DNA from: Clostridium tetanomorphum
GTDB taxonomy: Bacteria; Bacillota; Clostridia; Clostridiales; Clostridiaceae
Assembly (NCBI RefSeq): GCF_017873215.1
Contig: NZ_JAGGKA010000005.1
Coordinates: forward strand, 62,001 to 126,000
Direction: 5' to 3'
DNA: 64,000 nucleotides
Each line of letters begins with the position of its first letter. Position 1 is the stretch's first letter. A program made the position numbers and the translations under genes. Of the stretch, positions 45,056-54,146 are shown in pieces. Below the pieces are notes generated by a model, which had not been told where the DNA came from, did not search any database, and saw only the letters and a program-made list of their open reading frames with translations.

Positions 45056-45094
45056 TAAGTAGGAAAAAGAGATTTCTGCCCCTTCTCCTACTTA
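45056..45094 (-). terminator. Terminator of the tns operon
   Basis: AAGTAGGA pairs with TCCTACTT around a long loop, 49 bp past the tnsD stop, T-rich after it. It separates tnsABCD from the ABC-3C operon. Confidence 0.65.
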
Positions 45095-45142
45095 CTATAC
45101 CAAATAATTCTAATTATTTGTATAATTTTTCTTGACTTTTTC

Positions 45143-47047
45143 TTATAAATAATCATTTTCAGCATTATTTACTAATATATCCATGACTTCTTTTAATTCT
45201 TCATAATGCTCTATTCTAATACCTGCCATTCTGTAAATCTTCCAAGGTTTCAATTCTTTCCCTTGTAATTTAAGTTCTTTAATAGCCCATTCAATCCTTC
45301 TAATTTGAAAATCTTTTGTACTCTCAATGTTTTCCTCTAAACATTTTTTTGTTCTTGATAGTTTACTAAGATGCTTTTCTATTAAAGATCTTATCCCTAA
45401 TTTACTCCCGATTAGGCTTATTGTAATTCGTTCTGGCTTTTCTTCAGAATTCATAATTTCTTCAACTACTTCCGTTACTCTTAATAGAATTTCATTGTCT
45501 CTTTCTTGCCAATTAATCCTTGAAGTAACACTTGATGGTTCTTGTTTTATTGGTGAATTCTTTTCCATCCATTCCTTGCAGTTTCTGTATAGCCATGAAT
45601 ATAGTGCGGGATTTAATTTTCTTAATTCAGTTCTACTTTTACTAGGATATTTCTTTTTAAGGCTTAGCCATTCATTCTGTTTTAACTGCAAATTATTTTC
45701 TTCTATCATTGTGATATCTCTCACCTTATCATCTTTTATGTTCTCAACAGTCCTATTCTCCCAGTAAGTTCTAATATCTAGTTTATCAACATATTTCTTT
45801 ATGGTTGCAGGATCTGCATTTAATTGCCGAGCAGTCTCTCTCAAACTTAGTCTCTTTTCTGCTAGTTCTTTTAATTTTTCTTCCCATATGGGTCCATAAA
45901 CCTTTATTTTGCTAATCTTATATCTATCATCATTTTCTATATCAGGACCAGTTCTCGAATAGATAAAGCCACAAGAACATCTAAAAGTACCAAGTGGTTT
46001 TTTAGAATCAGCATTATGTTTTATATTTACATCAACAATAGCATCTTTTAAATAATGGGTGGATGCTACATTTAAACAAGGCCATGGTCCATCTCCAAAG
46101 GGCTTATACTCTATTTTTTTATTGAATAAATCATCTATTGTAATACCTAAAAATCTGATAAATAGTAAATGTCTTATGGGATGACTTGTTTTATTCTTTC
46201 GTCTTACTAAATCTGATAACCAATTCTGATCACTGTGTATATCTATATAAGATTGCAATAGTATCAATAGTTTATCCCCATAATAGTTCACAAAACTTGT
46301 TAATAACTCCTTCTGCTTTATCTTTCTGTTTATATTTGCTAACCCTTTCTCCATAAGAATATTTGCATATTGATCTATAAACCATTCTATTTCTTTATTC
46401 TCATGTTCAGTATTAAGTAGAGCCTCTATATCTTGTGCAATCAGATTTAATTTTTGGTGCATATCATCAGTTATATTTGTTATCCCCCTGCTGTTGTTAC
46501 AATTATTTACTGTGGCTGCCACATACTCATGTTTATTAAATCCCCTTACTGGTATTTTACTATCTTGTAATAACACCTTATGCTTAGGACATACAAATAC
46601 ACCAGAAATCTGATGTATTCGGTGCCAATATAACTCCCCAAATCTTTCTTGATCTTCTTTTACACATTCAGGACAGAATTTAAAGTATTCATTTAATCTA
46701 ATTGAACTTGCCATTAGACCAATTTTGTTATATATGCTTCCACCTTTATCCTCCTTCATATAATCTTTGATTTCATTTGCTCTTTTAGGTGGAATAAAAG
46801 CAGCATAGAAAGGATATAGTGTATACTTTTGTATTAATTCATTTGCATCATACTGGTTGCCTAGTGGCATATTTGCAATAATTCTATTTATGTTAGAAGG
46901 TAAGTCCATTACAGCAGTAACATTTCTATGACCATATATATCATCTAAAGTAGACTTTAAACTTACATTTCCACTATAAACACGATATCTAGCCAGTATA
47001 CTATACAGGAGTTCATCTTCATGGGGGATAGGGAAAAATGCCATCAT
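45143..47047 (-). CDS. tnsD: TnsD/TniQ-family target-selection protein
   Basis: The 634-residue protein starts FPIPHEDELLYSILARYRVY, the TniQ domain. It has a zinc module in FKFCPECVKEDQ plus VFVCPKHKVLL, a TnsD-type second zinc segment (RCSCGFIYSRTG), and helix-turn-helix sequence LRETARQLNADPATIKKYV. TnsD binds a specific chromosomal attachment site and recruits TnsC. The length is nearer TnsD than the short TniQ of CRISPR-associated transposons. It overlaps tnsC by ATGA. The recognised site cannot be deduced here. Confidence 0.9.
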   Translation of the reverse strand: MMAFFPIPHEDELLYSILARYRVYSGNVSLKSTLDDIYGHRNVTAVMDLPSNINRIIANMPLGNQYDANELIQKYTLYPFYAAFIPPKRANEIKDYMKEDKGGSIYNKIGLMASSIRLNEYFKFCPECVKEDQERFGELYWHRIHQISGVFVCPKHKVLLQDSKIPVRGFNKHEYVAATVNNCNNSRGITNITDDMHQKLNLIAQDIEALLNTEHENKEIEWFIDQYANILMEKGLANINRKIKQKELLTSFVNYYGDKLLILLQSYIDIHSDQNWLSDLVRRKNKTSHPIRHLLFIRFLGITIDDLFNKKIEYKPFGDGPWPCLNVASTHYLKDAIVDVNIKHNADSKKPLGTFRCSCGFIYSRTGPDIENDDRYKISKIKVYGPIWEEKLKELAEKRLSLRETARQLNADPATIKKYVDKLDIRTYWENRTVENIKDDKVRDITMIEENNLQLKQNEWLSLKKKYPSKSRTELRKLNPALYSWLYRNCKEWMEKNSPIKQEPSSVTSRINWQERDNEILLRVTEVVEEIMNSEEKPERITISLIGSKLGIRSLIEKHLSKLSRTKKCLEENIESTKDFQIRRIEWAIKELKLQGKELKPWKIYRMAGIRIEHYEELKEVMDILVNNAENDYL

Positions 47048-48705
47048 ACTGCATCACCCAACTTTAAAAAATCTGACTCATAGTCCTTAATTATTCCCTT
47101 TTCTTTTAATGATTCATAGGCTGCAAGGTTATTCTTTCTTCCATCTGATACAATAATACGGATGTCCTTCTCATTGATCTTTTCTGTATTTCTAGGCTTC
47201 CTTTTTTTATTCTCAATATTAGATATCTGTTGAACCGCTTTTACAATGACTTCATTAACCTTTAGGTTGTCACCTTCTTCTTTTAATATTTTATCAACAG
47301 CCTTTAGTGCCTTATCTGGATTAATGTTTAAGTCGAGTAATTTTAAAAGTGCTTCTTCTTTCTTACTCATTTTTACTTCTTGCTCTTTTTTCCTTTGTGT
47401 TCTTTTTAATGCCTCTACTTTCATTTCTAAATCTATGCTACTTCTTTCTCTCTCTAAAAATCCCAAGAAATCCGTGTCAACAGTAGAAATATCTTCGTAT
47501 TTAGCAATCTTTTTTATATCTCCTGTTCTCAATGCATCCAGCATAGGCTTGACCAACTTAAAGTTCTCACTTGCTACTTGTTTAATCAAGTTAGTGGTCA
47601 TTTCTTCTTTTTCAGAGATAATTGCACGGATTTGACTCATTGCATATAGTTTAACGGCAATATCTGTAATCCCCTGACTTTCTTCATATAAAACATCACT
47701 TATTTCTTTATTTAATGGAGTTATTTTCCTTGTCCACTGATAATCCCATATGGCATTTAATAACAAATCCCAACTCTGATCCTTTTTTAATCTATCCCAC
47801 ACTAGATCTCCTTGACCCGAACCACGCCTTGCCTGTCTGAACTGTGATTGTAATACAGATAAAGCCGCTGGGGTTCCGATAAGTACGGTAGGTATACCCA
47901 TATTAATTAACTTAACAAAGAAGTTTAACATTTTATCTGCTCCACCACTTTTTGCCCCACTTAGGTTTTGAACCTCGTCTATCAAAAGCATTCCGAGTCC
48001 CGAATTCTTAGCAACCTGTGCCATCACTGGAACCATAGTATTGACTGATAATCTACTCTGTCCAAACTTTTTATAATAATCTGTTCCTAATAAAGCATCT
48101 ATTTTAAGAAAGAAATCTACACATAAACCTTTTAAAGAGCCATCATGAGGGCAATCAATTTTTAACCAAGTTAATTGATACATACTAAATTTTACATCCT
48201 TATATCGAGAATGAACAATAATTTGTGGATACATAGTTATGATTCTATTAATTGCTGTTGTTTTTCCGATACCACTTATGCCAACAATAGTTAATCCTGC
48301 TCCGGTGCTTCTGAAAAACTCATTGTTATTTAGATCATAGTTCATATTTTGGATCGCATCATATCCTTCTTGAAATGTACTAATATACTTTGGATCAAAT
48401 GGATTACGGGCTAAGTATCCTTGTCTTATAATCCTAGAAATCCTGCTTTCTAAATCTAAATGAATCATTAGTGGCTGAAAACACTGAAATAATCTCTGGA
48501 CAATATGTACTCTATATTGTTTATCCAATTGTCGTTCCTTTTCATTATAGGGAGGATAAATAGCAATTTCCTCAACTACTTCATCAGATGAAAAAATTGG
48601 AGGCAATGCCTCTATAAAAGGATTTCCTCCATATTCCAATATAACCTGTTCCTTATAGTCAGCCTTTACGACCTCTCCTCCGTTTGCAAGTATTATCTTA
48701 TTCAT
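47044..48705 (-). CDS. tnsC: TnsC-like AAA+ ATPase
   Basis: The 553-residue ATPase has Walker A GISGIGKTT (142-150) and Walker B MLLIDEVQNL (239-248). An N-terminal arm (1-130) and a lysine-rich C-terminal tail would bind partner proteins. TnsC links target selectors to the transposase and gives target immunity. It overlaps tnsB by 8 bp and tnsD by 4 bp. The sensor stretch PTVLIGTPAALSVLQ fits this AAA+ clade. Confidence 0.92.
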   Translation of the reverse strand: MNKIILANGGEVVKADYKEQVILEYGGNPFIEALPPIFSSDEVVEEIAIYPPYNEKERQLDKQYRVHIVQRLFQCFQPLMIHLDLESRISRIIRQGYLARNPFDPKYISTFQEGYDAIQNMNYDLNNNEFFRSTGAGLTIVGISGIGKTTAINRIITMYPQIIVHSRYKDVKFSMYQLTWLKIDCPHDGSLKGLCVDFFLKIDALLGTDYYKKFGQSRLSVNTMVPVMAQVAKNSGLGMLLIDEVQNLSGAKSGGADKMLNFFVKLINMGIPTVLIGTPAALSVLQSQFRQARRGSGQGDLVWDRLKKDQSWDLLLNAIWDYQWTRKITPLNKEISDVLYEESQGITDIAVKLYAMSQIRAIISEKEEMTTNLIKQVASENFKLVKPMLDALRTGDIKKIAKYEDISTVDTDFLGFLERERSSIDLEMKVEALKRTQRKKEQEVKMSKKEEALLKLLDLNINPDKALKAVDKILKEEGDNLKVNEVIVKAVQQISNIENKKRKPRNTEKINEKDIRIIVSDGRKNNLAAYESLKEKGIIKDYESDFLKLGDAV

Positions 48706-50863
48706 AAATCTTTTTTAGAGCCTCCTTTTGTTTTCTTCTTAAAAGATCTAATTCATTATTATCTTCCTTCTTCTCTTGAATATCTGCATTTAAATGTATG
48801 AGTTCAGATTCTGCGATTTCTTCATCTTTATCCAACTCAAAAGCCTCATGTTCTCGATTCATTAACTTTTCAATTTTTCTATTCATTTTAATTCTTTTCA
48901 TTCTCTTATTATTACTGTCTATAGATGATTTTTCTTTATTTGCCTCTTTCTTAGCCTCTTTGACGATATGTTCTATTTCTGCTATTAATTCAACCTTGCT
49001 CTGTAATTCTAACTCCTCATTCTTCTTCTCTTGTAATTTCTCGTATTCTAGTAAATACTCAATCTCCTCAAAACTTTTACCTTTATATTTACTCTGATGA
49101 TCTAAGAGATAACACTTTTCAAATCCCCTGCCATCTGGTTCTTTAATATAGATATAATCCATGTTCCTCATGTCAAAGCATACTGGAACTGACCACGAGC
49201 CATAATTTCTAGCCTTCTCGAACCACCTTTCTTTTAAGACTTGCTTCGACCCATAATACATGCTTTTAAATTTAATTCCTTGTGCTGTGACCGTTGCACT
49301 TCCTGTGGGCATTAAGTTAAGTTTTACTATATCCTCTGGTACAGACCTTAATTTCCCCGACCTATTTTGTATTCCCCAATTCCATAGTTTAATTGGAATA
49401 GGCTCTATATCATCCTCTATCATCATTTCTTCTCTGGAATAATGGGTAAGATAGTGGTGATTATTGTGATACAAAATACATTTCAAAATAACCTGCGTGA
49501 ACTCATGCAAATTTAAACATGAATCTAATTTTTTGTCCCTATCACCCCTCATTTTTGCGTCCTGATCCACCATTGCAGGGAGAAGTGGTCGTACTCTGGC
49601 CTGTGTAGTGTGAAAACTAGATTCTATAATTGCTTTCATCTCGCTTCTATAGGGTGCAGTATTGGAAATTCTTATATGCAATCCATTTACAAGGCTCTCA
49701 ACTGAAAAATTCTCTAATTCGCCTCTATCTGCCAATATACTATCTGGTAGATAGTGGCATGGAAATTCTTCTTCTGATATTTCAATGCCATATTCCTTAT
49801 AAAATTCCACCTTATTCATTGCAGCATTGGCTAATGCCATCATTGCCCCATTCCAACTAGGTCCTTCAAGACCAATGTAGACTCCCACTATCATTCTGGA
49901 AAACACATCCATAATTTGATAAATTACTGGCCTTCCAATAATCCAATTCCTATTAAACCTAGATACAAGATAAATATCTCCTATTGTTGCATCTATCTGA
50001 AAAATACTCCCTGTCCCTAGTGCCTCTGTAGTTGAACTTCCTATAATTGCTCTGTGGCTTTGCTCATATTTCTTTAAACTTCTTCTACTTTTAATCTCTT
50101 TTTTTATATCTCTTTCCTTTTGGAACCAGTATCTAAACTGTCTTAGTGATGGAATTTCGTTCAACGGCTTTAAAATTGGCATTTCAACACCATTTTTAAT
50201 CTTGGTATCTATACTAAAAAACTCCTTTAGCATCAGTTCATAGACAGCCTTTAGAGAGTTCTTAGCCGTTGTATAGTAAAATTTGTTGATTGCTATTCTA
50301 AATATCTTCTTTATATCTTCATCAACATTTACACCATTACCCATAACTTCAGCACTTTTCCTTGGTCTCCCTCGTTTTATACCACTAATCCCTTTTTCAC
50401 TGCCTTTTCCACCACATAGATAATAATCTGGCAAAAGAGCATTTTTTACTTTTCCTCTTATCCAATACTTCTTTAAATAGTTAGAGGCAGTGCTTTCATC
50501 AACCCTATATAACTCGCAAATATTTAAAACTAATTTCCTTCTCTCTTTACTAATAAATACTTGTGGCTCTAAATCTATGATATTGTGAATTATCTTCCAT
50601 GCCTTATCTCGTATTTCCCTATGCTTGTCTGGGATATCACTCTCATCTATCACTCTACAAAATGCATCTGATTCAAGTAAAGTTATAAATCCTTCCTTTA
50701 TTCCACTTTCAATCTCTTGAAGGCTTCTCTGAAAAGGAAATCTATTTACATTAATATTAATCACAAAAACAATATCCGCTGATTTATCTATCCATAATAT
50801 CCTTTCTGTTAAATCTTCAGAGTCTATATTTTGCCATTTGATTAATGAATTAACTAATAGCAA
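48698..50863 (-). CDS. tnsB: TnsB-like DDE transposase
   Basis: The 721-residue protein has the RNase-H-fold DDE core with all three catalytic residues: FQIDATIGD (Asp291), SILADRGELE (Asp379) and AIIESSFH (Glu414). A helix-turn-helix N-terminus (about 105-145) and a Mu-type beta-barrel C-terminus (GIKFKSMYYGS region) flank it. TnsB cuts and joins the 3' ends at the TnsB sites. The charged C-terminal tail, rich in K/E, would contact TnsC. It overlaps tnsA by 14 bp. Confidence 0.93.
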   Translation of the reverse strand: MLLVNSLIKWQNIDSEDLTERILWIDKSADIVFVININVNRFPFQRSLQEIESGIKEGFITLLESDAFCRVIDESDIPDKHREIRDKAWKIIHNIIDLEPQVFISKERRKLVLNICELYRVDESTASNYLKKYWIRGKVKNALLPDYYLCGGKGSEKGISGIKRGRPRKSAEVMGNGVNVDEDIKKIFRIAINKFYYTTAKNSLKAVYELMLKEFFSIDTKIKNGVEMPILKPLNEIPSLRQFRYWFQKERDIKKEIKSRRSLKKYEQSHRAIIGSSTTEALGTGSIFQIDATIGDIYLVSRFNRNWIIGRPVIYQIMDVFSRMIVGVYIGLEGPSWNGAMMALANAAMNKVEFYKEYGIEISEEEFPCHYLPDSILADRGELENFSVESLVNGLHIRISNTAPYRSEMKAIIESSFHTTQARVRPLLPAMVDQDAKMRGDRDKKLDSCLNLHEFTQVILKCILYHNNHHYLTHYSREEMMIEDDIEPIPIKLWNWGIQNRSGKLRSVPEDIVKLNLMPTGSATVTAQGIKFKSMYYGSKQVLKERWFEKARNYGSWSVPVCFDMRNMDYIYIKEPDGRGFEKCYLLDHQSKYKGKSFEEIEYLLEYEKLQEKKNEELELQSKVELIAEIEHIVKEAKKEANKEKSSIDSNNKRMKRIKMNRKIEKLMNREHEAFELDKDEEIAESELIHLNADIQEKKEDNNELDLLRRKQKEALKKIYE

Positions 50864-51698
50864 CTATGCCTCCCCCCTCTTTAGAAGTTCCTTTCTCCTT
50901 ATATGAAATGACTAGATTATTAATATTAATCTCCTTTGTCATATCAACTTCAATCCGTTTTGTGGCAACCAAATACTTAAATACATATAAACCTGTACCG
51001 GCTCCATAATTATATACTCTATCAAAGTCCGAAATAATTTCTCTTACTGTTGTGGTTTTTCTAACTATCATATCTATTAAGGTATTACTCATAAACTGAA
51101 TATCTTTATCCGAAAATCCTCTCTCTTTATAGTCAAAAAGTGAAGAATGAACCCATTCGATATTCCTTGCCATTACAATGGGTATATCTTTTTGTGTAAC
51201 TATTCCCCAATCTATCCCCTTTGCTTCCCAGTACCGTCTTTCTATCTCCATTTTCTGTAACGATTTATTTCTCTCTAATTCGGATTGAGCCTTAATACTC
51301 CGAGCAAAATACCTTACTCCATTGCTATCAGTTATTGTAATTAAAAAAGTAGTAGATATTACATAGGGTGTTTTACTCTCTCTATCCGTAAAAAGTGTAA
51401 AATCCAAATCATCTTTTTCCTTAATAACTTCATCCATATCTAATAGAGGAAAATGTTCCCGAATATCCAGAACAGAATCTTCCCATTCTAAAAGATAGAA
51501 ATATCTAGTTTGAATATCTGTAAATAAATGATGTATCCTTTTAGTTTTCCATCCAAAAATCCTCGACACTCTACCCATACTCGGGAAGTCTTGGATATTT
51601 AGCCATGGCTTGTAATTGGCCCCTATTCCGTTGCCCCTTCCTTCACTGATAAACTCCTGACGCTTATCTTCGTTCCATTTCAACTTCCTCTTTGCCAT
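50850..51698 (-). CDS. tnsA: TnsA-like endonuclease subunit with altered catalytic residues
   Basis: The 282-residue protein aligns without gaps to Tn7 TnsA over the first 72 residues (EGRGNGIGANYKPWLNIQD, KRIHHL). At the catalytic positions it differs: E63 is Q (TDIQTRYF), D114 is T (VISTTFLI) and Q130 is S (ARSIKAQ), while K132 is kept (K137). The downstream helical domain ERRYWEAKGIDWGIVTQKDI is normal. If these substitutions inactivate it, 5'-strand cleavage would be lost. It follows a small membrane protein gene by 6 bp, and its ribosome site is that gene's last codons. Confidence 0.88.
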   Translation of the reverse strand: MAKRKLKWNEDKRQEFISEGRGNGIGANYKPWLNIQDFPSMGRVSRIFGWKTKRIHHLFTDIQTRYFYLLEWEDSVLDIREHFPLLDMDEVIKEKDDLDFTLFTDRESKTPYVISTTFLITITDSNGVRYFARSIKAQSELERNKSLQKMEIERRYWEAKGIDWGIVTQKDIPIVMARNIEWVHSSLFDYKERGFSDKDIQFMSNTLIDMIVRKTTTVREIISDFDRVYNYGAGTGLYVFKYLVATKRIEVDMTKEININNLVISYKEKGTSKEGGGIVAIS

Positions 51699-51704
51699 AC
51701 TTAC

Positions 51705-51983
51705 TCACCTCGCATTTCTATGGGTATATCCCGTATAAATTATATAAACACCATATAATAGTGAAATAGTCCAATTTAAAAATGGTAATAAAAGCACCAG
51801 CGTAACTACAATTATTAACCATGTACTCTGCCGTGAATTCGATAGATCCACTTCTATATTAATCATTGGCTTTTTATTATCATCTTCCTCAAACAGTTCT
51901 GGAAACTTATTTTGTACAACTACACAAAGTATAAATAATGTAATGCCAAAAATCGTTGTATTTACATATAACTCCTCACTCAT
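51705..51983 (-). CDS. Small membrane protein leading the tns operon
   Basis: This 92-residue protein has two hydrophobic segments (about 8-23 and 55-85) and a polar middle (EEDDNKKPMINIEVDLSNSRQ). I recognise no family. Its stop codon forms part of the tnsA ribosome site (GCGAGGTGA), so it is surely cotranscribed and perhaps coupled with tnsA. Standard Tn7 has nothing here; a membrane protein heading the operon is unexpected. The ribosome site is GGAGGA. Confidence 0.7.
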   Translation of the reverse strand: MSEELYVNTTIFGITLFILCVVVQNKFPELFEEDDNKKPMINIEVDLSNSRQSTWLIIVVTLVLLLPFLNWTISLLYGVYIIYTGYTHRNAR

Positions 51984-52018
51984 TTACTTCCTCCTATTCC
52001 CCCTTAACTAAAAAACAA

Positions 52019-52060
52019 AATTTCCCCTATAGTTATAGTTTTTAACTGTAGGGGAAATTG
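52019..52060 (-). terminator. Terminator/attenuator ahead of the tns operon
   Basis: AATTTCCCCTATAGTT pairs with AACTGTAGGGGAAATT (one mismatch), with T-rich sequence after it on the minus strand. Only about 35 bp separate it from the next start codon, with no promoter visible there, so it may limit read-through into tnsABCD. Confidence 0.7.
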
Positions 52061-52097
52061 TTCTTAAATACATTAGATTATAAAAGGTATGTAGTAT

Positions 52098-52307
52098 CTA
52101 AATTACTGTTTGCTGTACTTTTCTTAGTTCTTTGTAATCCTCTTGTACCAAGTATCCTACTAGGATTGCTAGTGGAATCATAAAATATTGCTGTACCAAT
52201 GGAATCTCTATTGAAACTCCAAACTTATACATTAAGTAAAAAATAGCCAATGCTACTGTATTAGAAAGTGAAATTGCAAATATAGTTTGTTTTAATGTTC
52301 TTCTCAT
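52098..52307 (-). CDS. Small two-helix membrane protein
   Basis: This 69-residue protein has two hydrophobic helices (about 9-26 and 36-53) and a polar C-terminus (QEDYKELRKVQQTVI). A strong GGAGGG precedes the ATG and a terminator follows the gene. It resembles no family I know, though small holin-like and immunity-type proteins share this shape. Its transcript may read through the terminator into the tns operon. Confidence 0.6.
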   Translation of the reverse strand: MRRTLKQTIFAISLSNTVALAIFYLMYKFGVSIEIPLVQQYFMIPLAILVGYLVQEDYKELRKVQQTVI

Positions 52308-52529
52308 ATTTTTCCCTCCAGTGTTCTTTTGCTTATATTTTAATGAATTAATTTCTTATGCTATATATACATTATACCATTGATAACACTGGTTTTGTTG
52401 GAATATGTAAAAATTTAACAAACACATAAGATAACCTATTCACCTAACTTATATTTCTTATCTTAAAATTTGATAATTCCATGCAGGTTCCATATAATGC
52501 TTTAAACTTTTTTAAATGGGGTGATTTTT

Positions 52530-52823
52530 ATGAATAACTTTAATATCATACGCTTAGAAATTAATTATTTTTTATCCTCTATAAATTCTACATTAGGTAC
52601 TAAAGACAAATCTTTAGCCGAAGAAGCCATTAGTGAACTTATTAATAATTTCTTCTTTCCTACAACTACTACTCTATGCACACAACATATAGATTTACTA
52701 GAAGGGTATATTAAAATAATATCTGCTATGAATATTATAGAATATAGAAATATAAAAAAGAATGTTCCCACAATAATACAATTAATCAGTATTATTAAGC
52801 AGGAACAATTTTGTCATAAATAG
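52530..52823 (+). CDS. Small soluble helical protein, unknown
   Basis: This 97-residue protein is predicted mostly helical (NIIRLEINYFLSSINSTL then LAEEAISELINNFFF). The start at 52530 follows GGGGTG; a GTG three codons earlier is less likely. It is one of few plus-strand genes in the island and ends within a shared bidirectional terminator. No family recognised. Its coding strand runs opposite to a longer unsupported frame. Confidence 0.5.
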   Translation: MNNFNIIRLEINYFLSSINSTLGTKDKSLAEEAISELINNFFFPTTTTLCTQHIDLLEGYIKIISAMNIIEYRNIKKNVPTIIQLISIIKQEQFCHK

Positions 52824-52840
52824 CCCCCATGGGCTATTTT
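52818..52840. terminator. Bidirectional terminator
   Basis: AAATAGCCC pairs with GGGCTATTT, overlapping the 3' ends of the convergent genes on either side. T and A flanks suit both strands. Confidence 0.75.
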
Positions 52841-53589
52841 ATTATTCTTAAAATATTATCTTTATTACAATATTCATATCTTCCATTTCTACATATATAA
52901 ATATGTTTCGATACCTTGTGGGGATCTGGGTCAACATCTATAAGTGTTTTGAGTAACTGTATATGTGTTGGATTATTTCTTGCCACAAGTAACGAAGTCG
53001 AACTAGGCAATGCTAATAAATGGTTTGTTCCTACTTTTTTCTCAATTTGTTTCTTCATTCGATCTAGCAAAATAAAGGAAGAAGAATAATCAGTTAAAAA
53101 AGAAATAGAATATATATCAAAATCTTTATCCAACCTTGTTAACCCGACAAATACAGAATCCAAATTATTCATTGCATTCTGCTTCAGTTTGCTCATATTG
53201 TATTCATCTTCTTCAAGTACAAATCTAAAAGTTTCCCCTGAATCCACTGCGAATAAAATATCTAGGTTTAGAAATAGATGTTCTCTAACAAATTCTGTTG
53301 CTTCTCCTTTCCCAAAATCTTTAGATTTTATTAAGGGATATACTTTGTTGTAATCGACTTTGAATTTGTATTTAGTAAATTCTTCTTGTATGGCTTTCTT
53401 AAATATATCGCATATAAACTTAAAATTCTTTGCAAGAGTGTATTCCTCAAAAGCAATACCTAGTGAAATAGTCGCTTCCAAGTTGAGTCTTATTACTTTT
53501 AAATCCTCATTTTCCAGATAACTATCTGGGTATTCCTTAATAAATTCATTTACCATTTTAACCTTGAACTTTTCATAATCTAGTACCAT
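52834..53589 (-). CDS. DUF1444 (YtpQ-like) protein
   Basis: The 251-residue soluble protein matches the DUF1444/YtpQ pattern: KVYPLIKSKDFGKGEATEF, then DSGETFRFVLEEDEYNMSKL, then ALPSSTSLLVARNN near the end. The family is housekeeping-like in Bacillus but of unknown function. Its presence inside the island is odd. The C-terminal tail (CRNGRYEYCNKDNILRI) is longer than I recall for the family. Confidence 0.65.
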   Translation of the reverse strand: MVLDYEKFKVKMVNEFIKEYPDSYLENEDLKVIRLNLEATISLGIAFEEYTLAKNFKFICDIFKKAIQEEFTKYKFKVDYNKVYPLIKSKDFGKGEATEFVREHLFLNLDILFAVDSGETFRFVLEEDEYNMSKLKQNAMNNLDSVFVGLTRLDKDFDIYSISFLTDYSSSFILLDRMKKQIEKKVGTNHLLALPSSTSLLVARNNPTHIQLLKTLIDVDPDPHKVSKHIYICRNGRYEYCNKDNILRIIK

Positions 53590-53733
53590 TATAAATTCCT
53601 CCTTAAGTTACTAAATACCATATTGACTTCAGTAACTTATATAGGAAGAATGTAATCTGTTTCAACTTTTTTACTTGAAATCTATACGGATAAATCTGTA
53701 TAAGATAAGAAATGAAAACTATGGAGGGATTTG

Positions 53734-54012
53734 ATGATAGAAGCGTACTTAGAAGGGATCTTTATTTTGCTAATTACTTATATTACTATTTTTAATGTTT
53801 TAACTGGACATCTACAGCATAAATGGTCTAAGGAGTTTAGAGAAAACTTTAAAAAAATTTATTTTAAGTCATGGATAATACCATATATTATTTATCTTTA
53901 TTGTGTTTGGATGACGCCTAATACTCGACCATATATGTTGCAACACATTTTTTTCGGTATTTTATTTCATGCTGTTTTTGCCATTTTTGGATACCGTGCA
54001 ACTATAGCATGA
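53734..54012 (+). CDS. Small membrane protein, unknown
   Basis: The 92-residue protein has a hydrophobic N-terminal helix, LEGIFILLITYITIFNVL, a basic middle (HKWSKEFRENFKKIYFK) and two further short hydrophobic segments, so three membrane passes. GGAGGG lies upstream. No family is recognised. It stands alone on the plus strand with a terminator after it. Confidence 0.55.
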   Translation: MIEAYLEGIFILLITYITIFNVLTGHLQHKWSKEFRENFKKIYFKSWIIPYIIYLYCVWMTPNTRPYMLQHIFFGILFHAVFAIFGYRATIA

Positions 54013-54057
54013 GTTAAAGTATGCTAAGAATACTTATATTTATTTTCTCAACAAAAA

Positions 54058-54080
54058 AATGGACAACAATGTCCATTTTT
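54058..54080 (+). terminator. Terminator after the small membrane protein gene
   Basis: AATGGAC pairs with GTCCATT around a 5-nt loop, followed by a T run on the plus strand. Also usable on the minus strand for the large gene that ends 67 bp away. Confidence 0.75.
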
Positions 54081-54146
54081 CTTGCTTATTATATATTGAA
54101 TCAATGTAATTGATTCAATAATAAACTCCATTGATTGATCTTATAT

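Noticed and set aside
45143-51698. CRISPR-associated transposon (CAST)
   Set aside because: No cas gene or CRISPR array is visible, TnsA is present, and the TnsD-like protein is full length.
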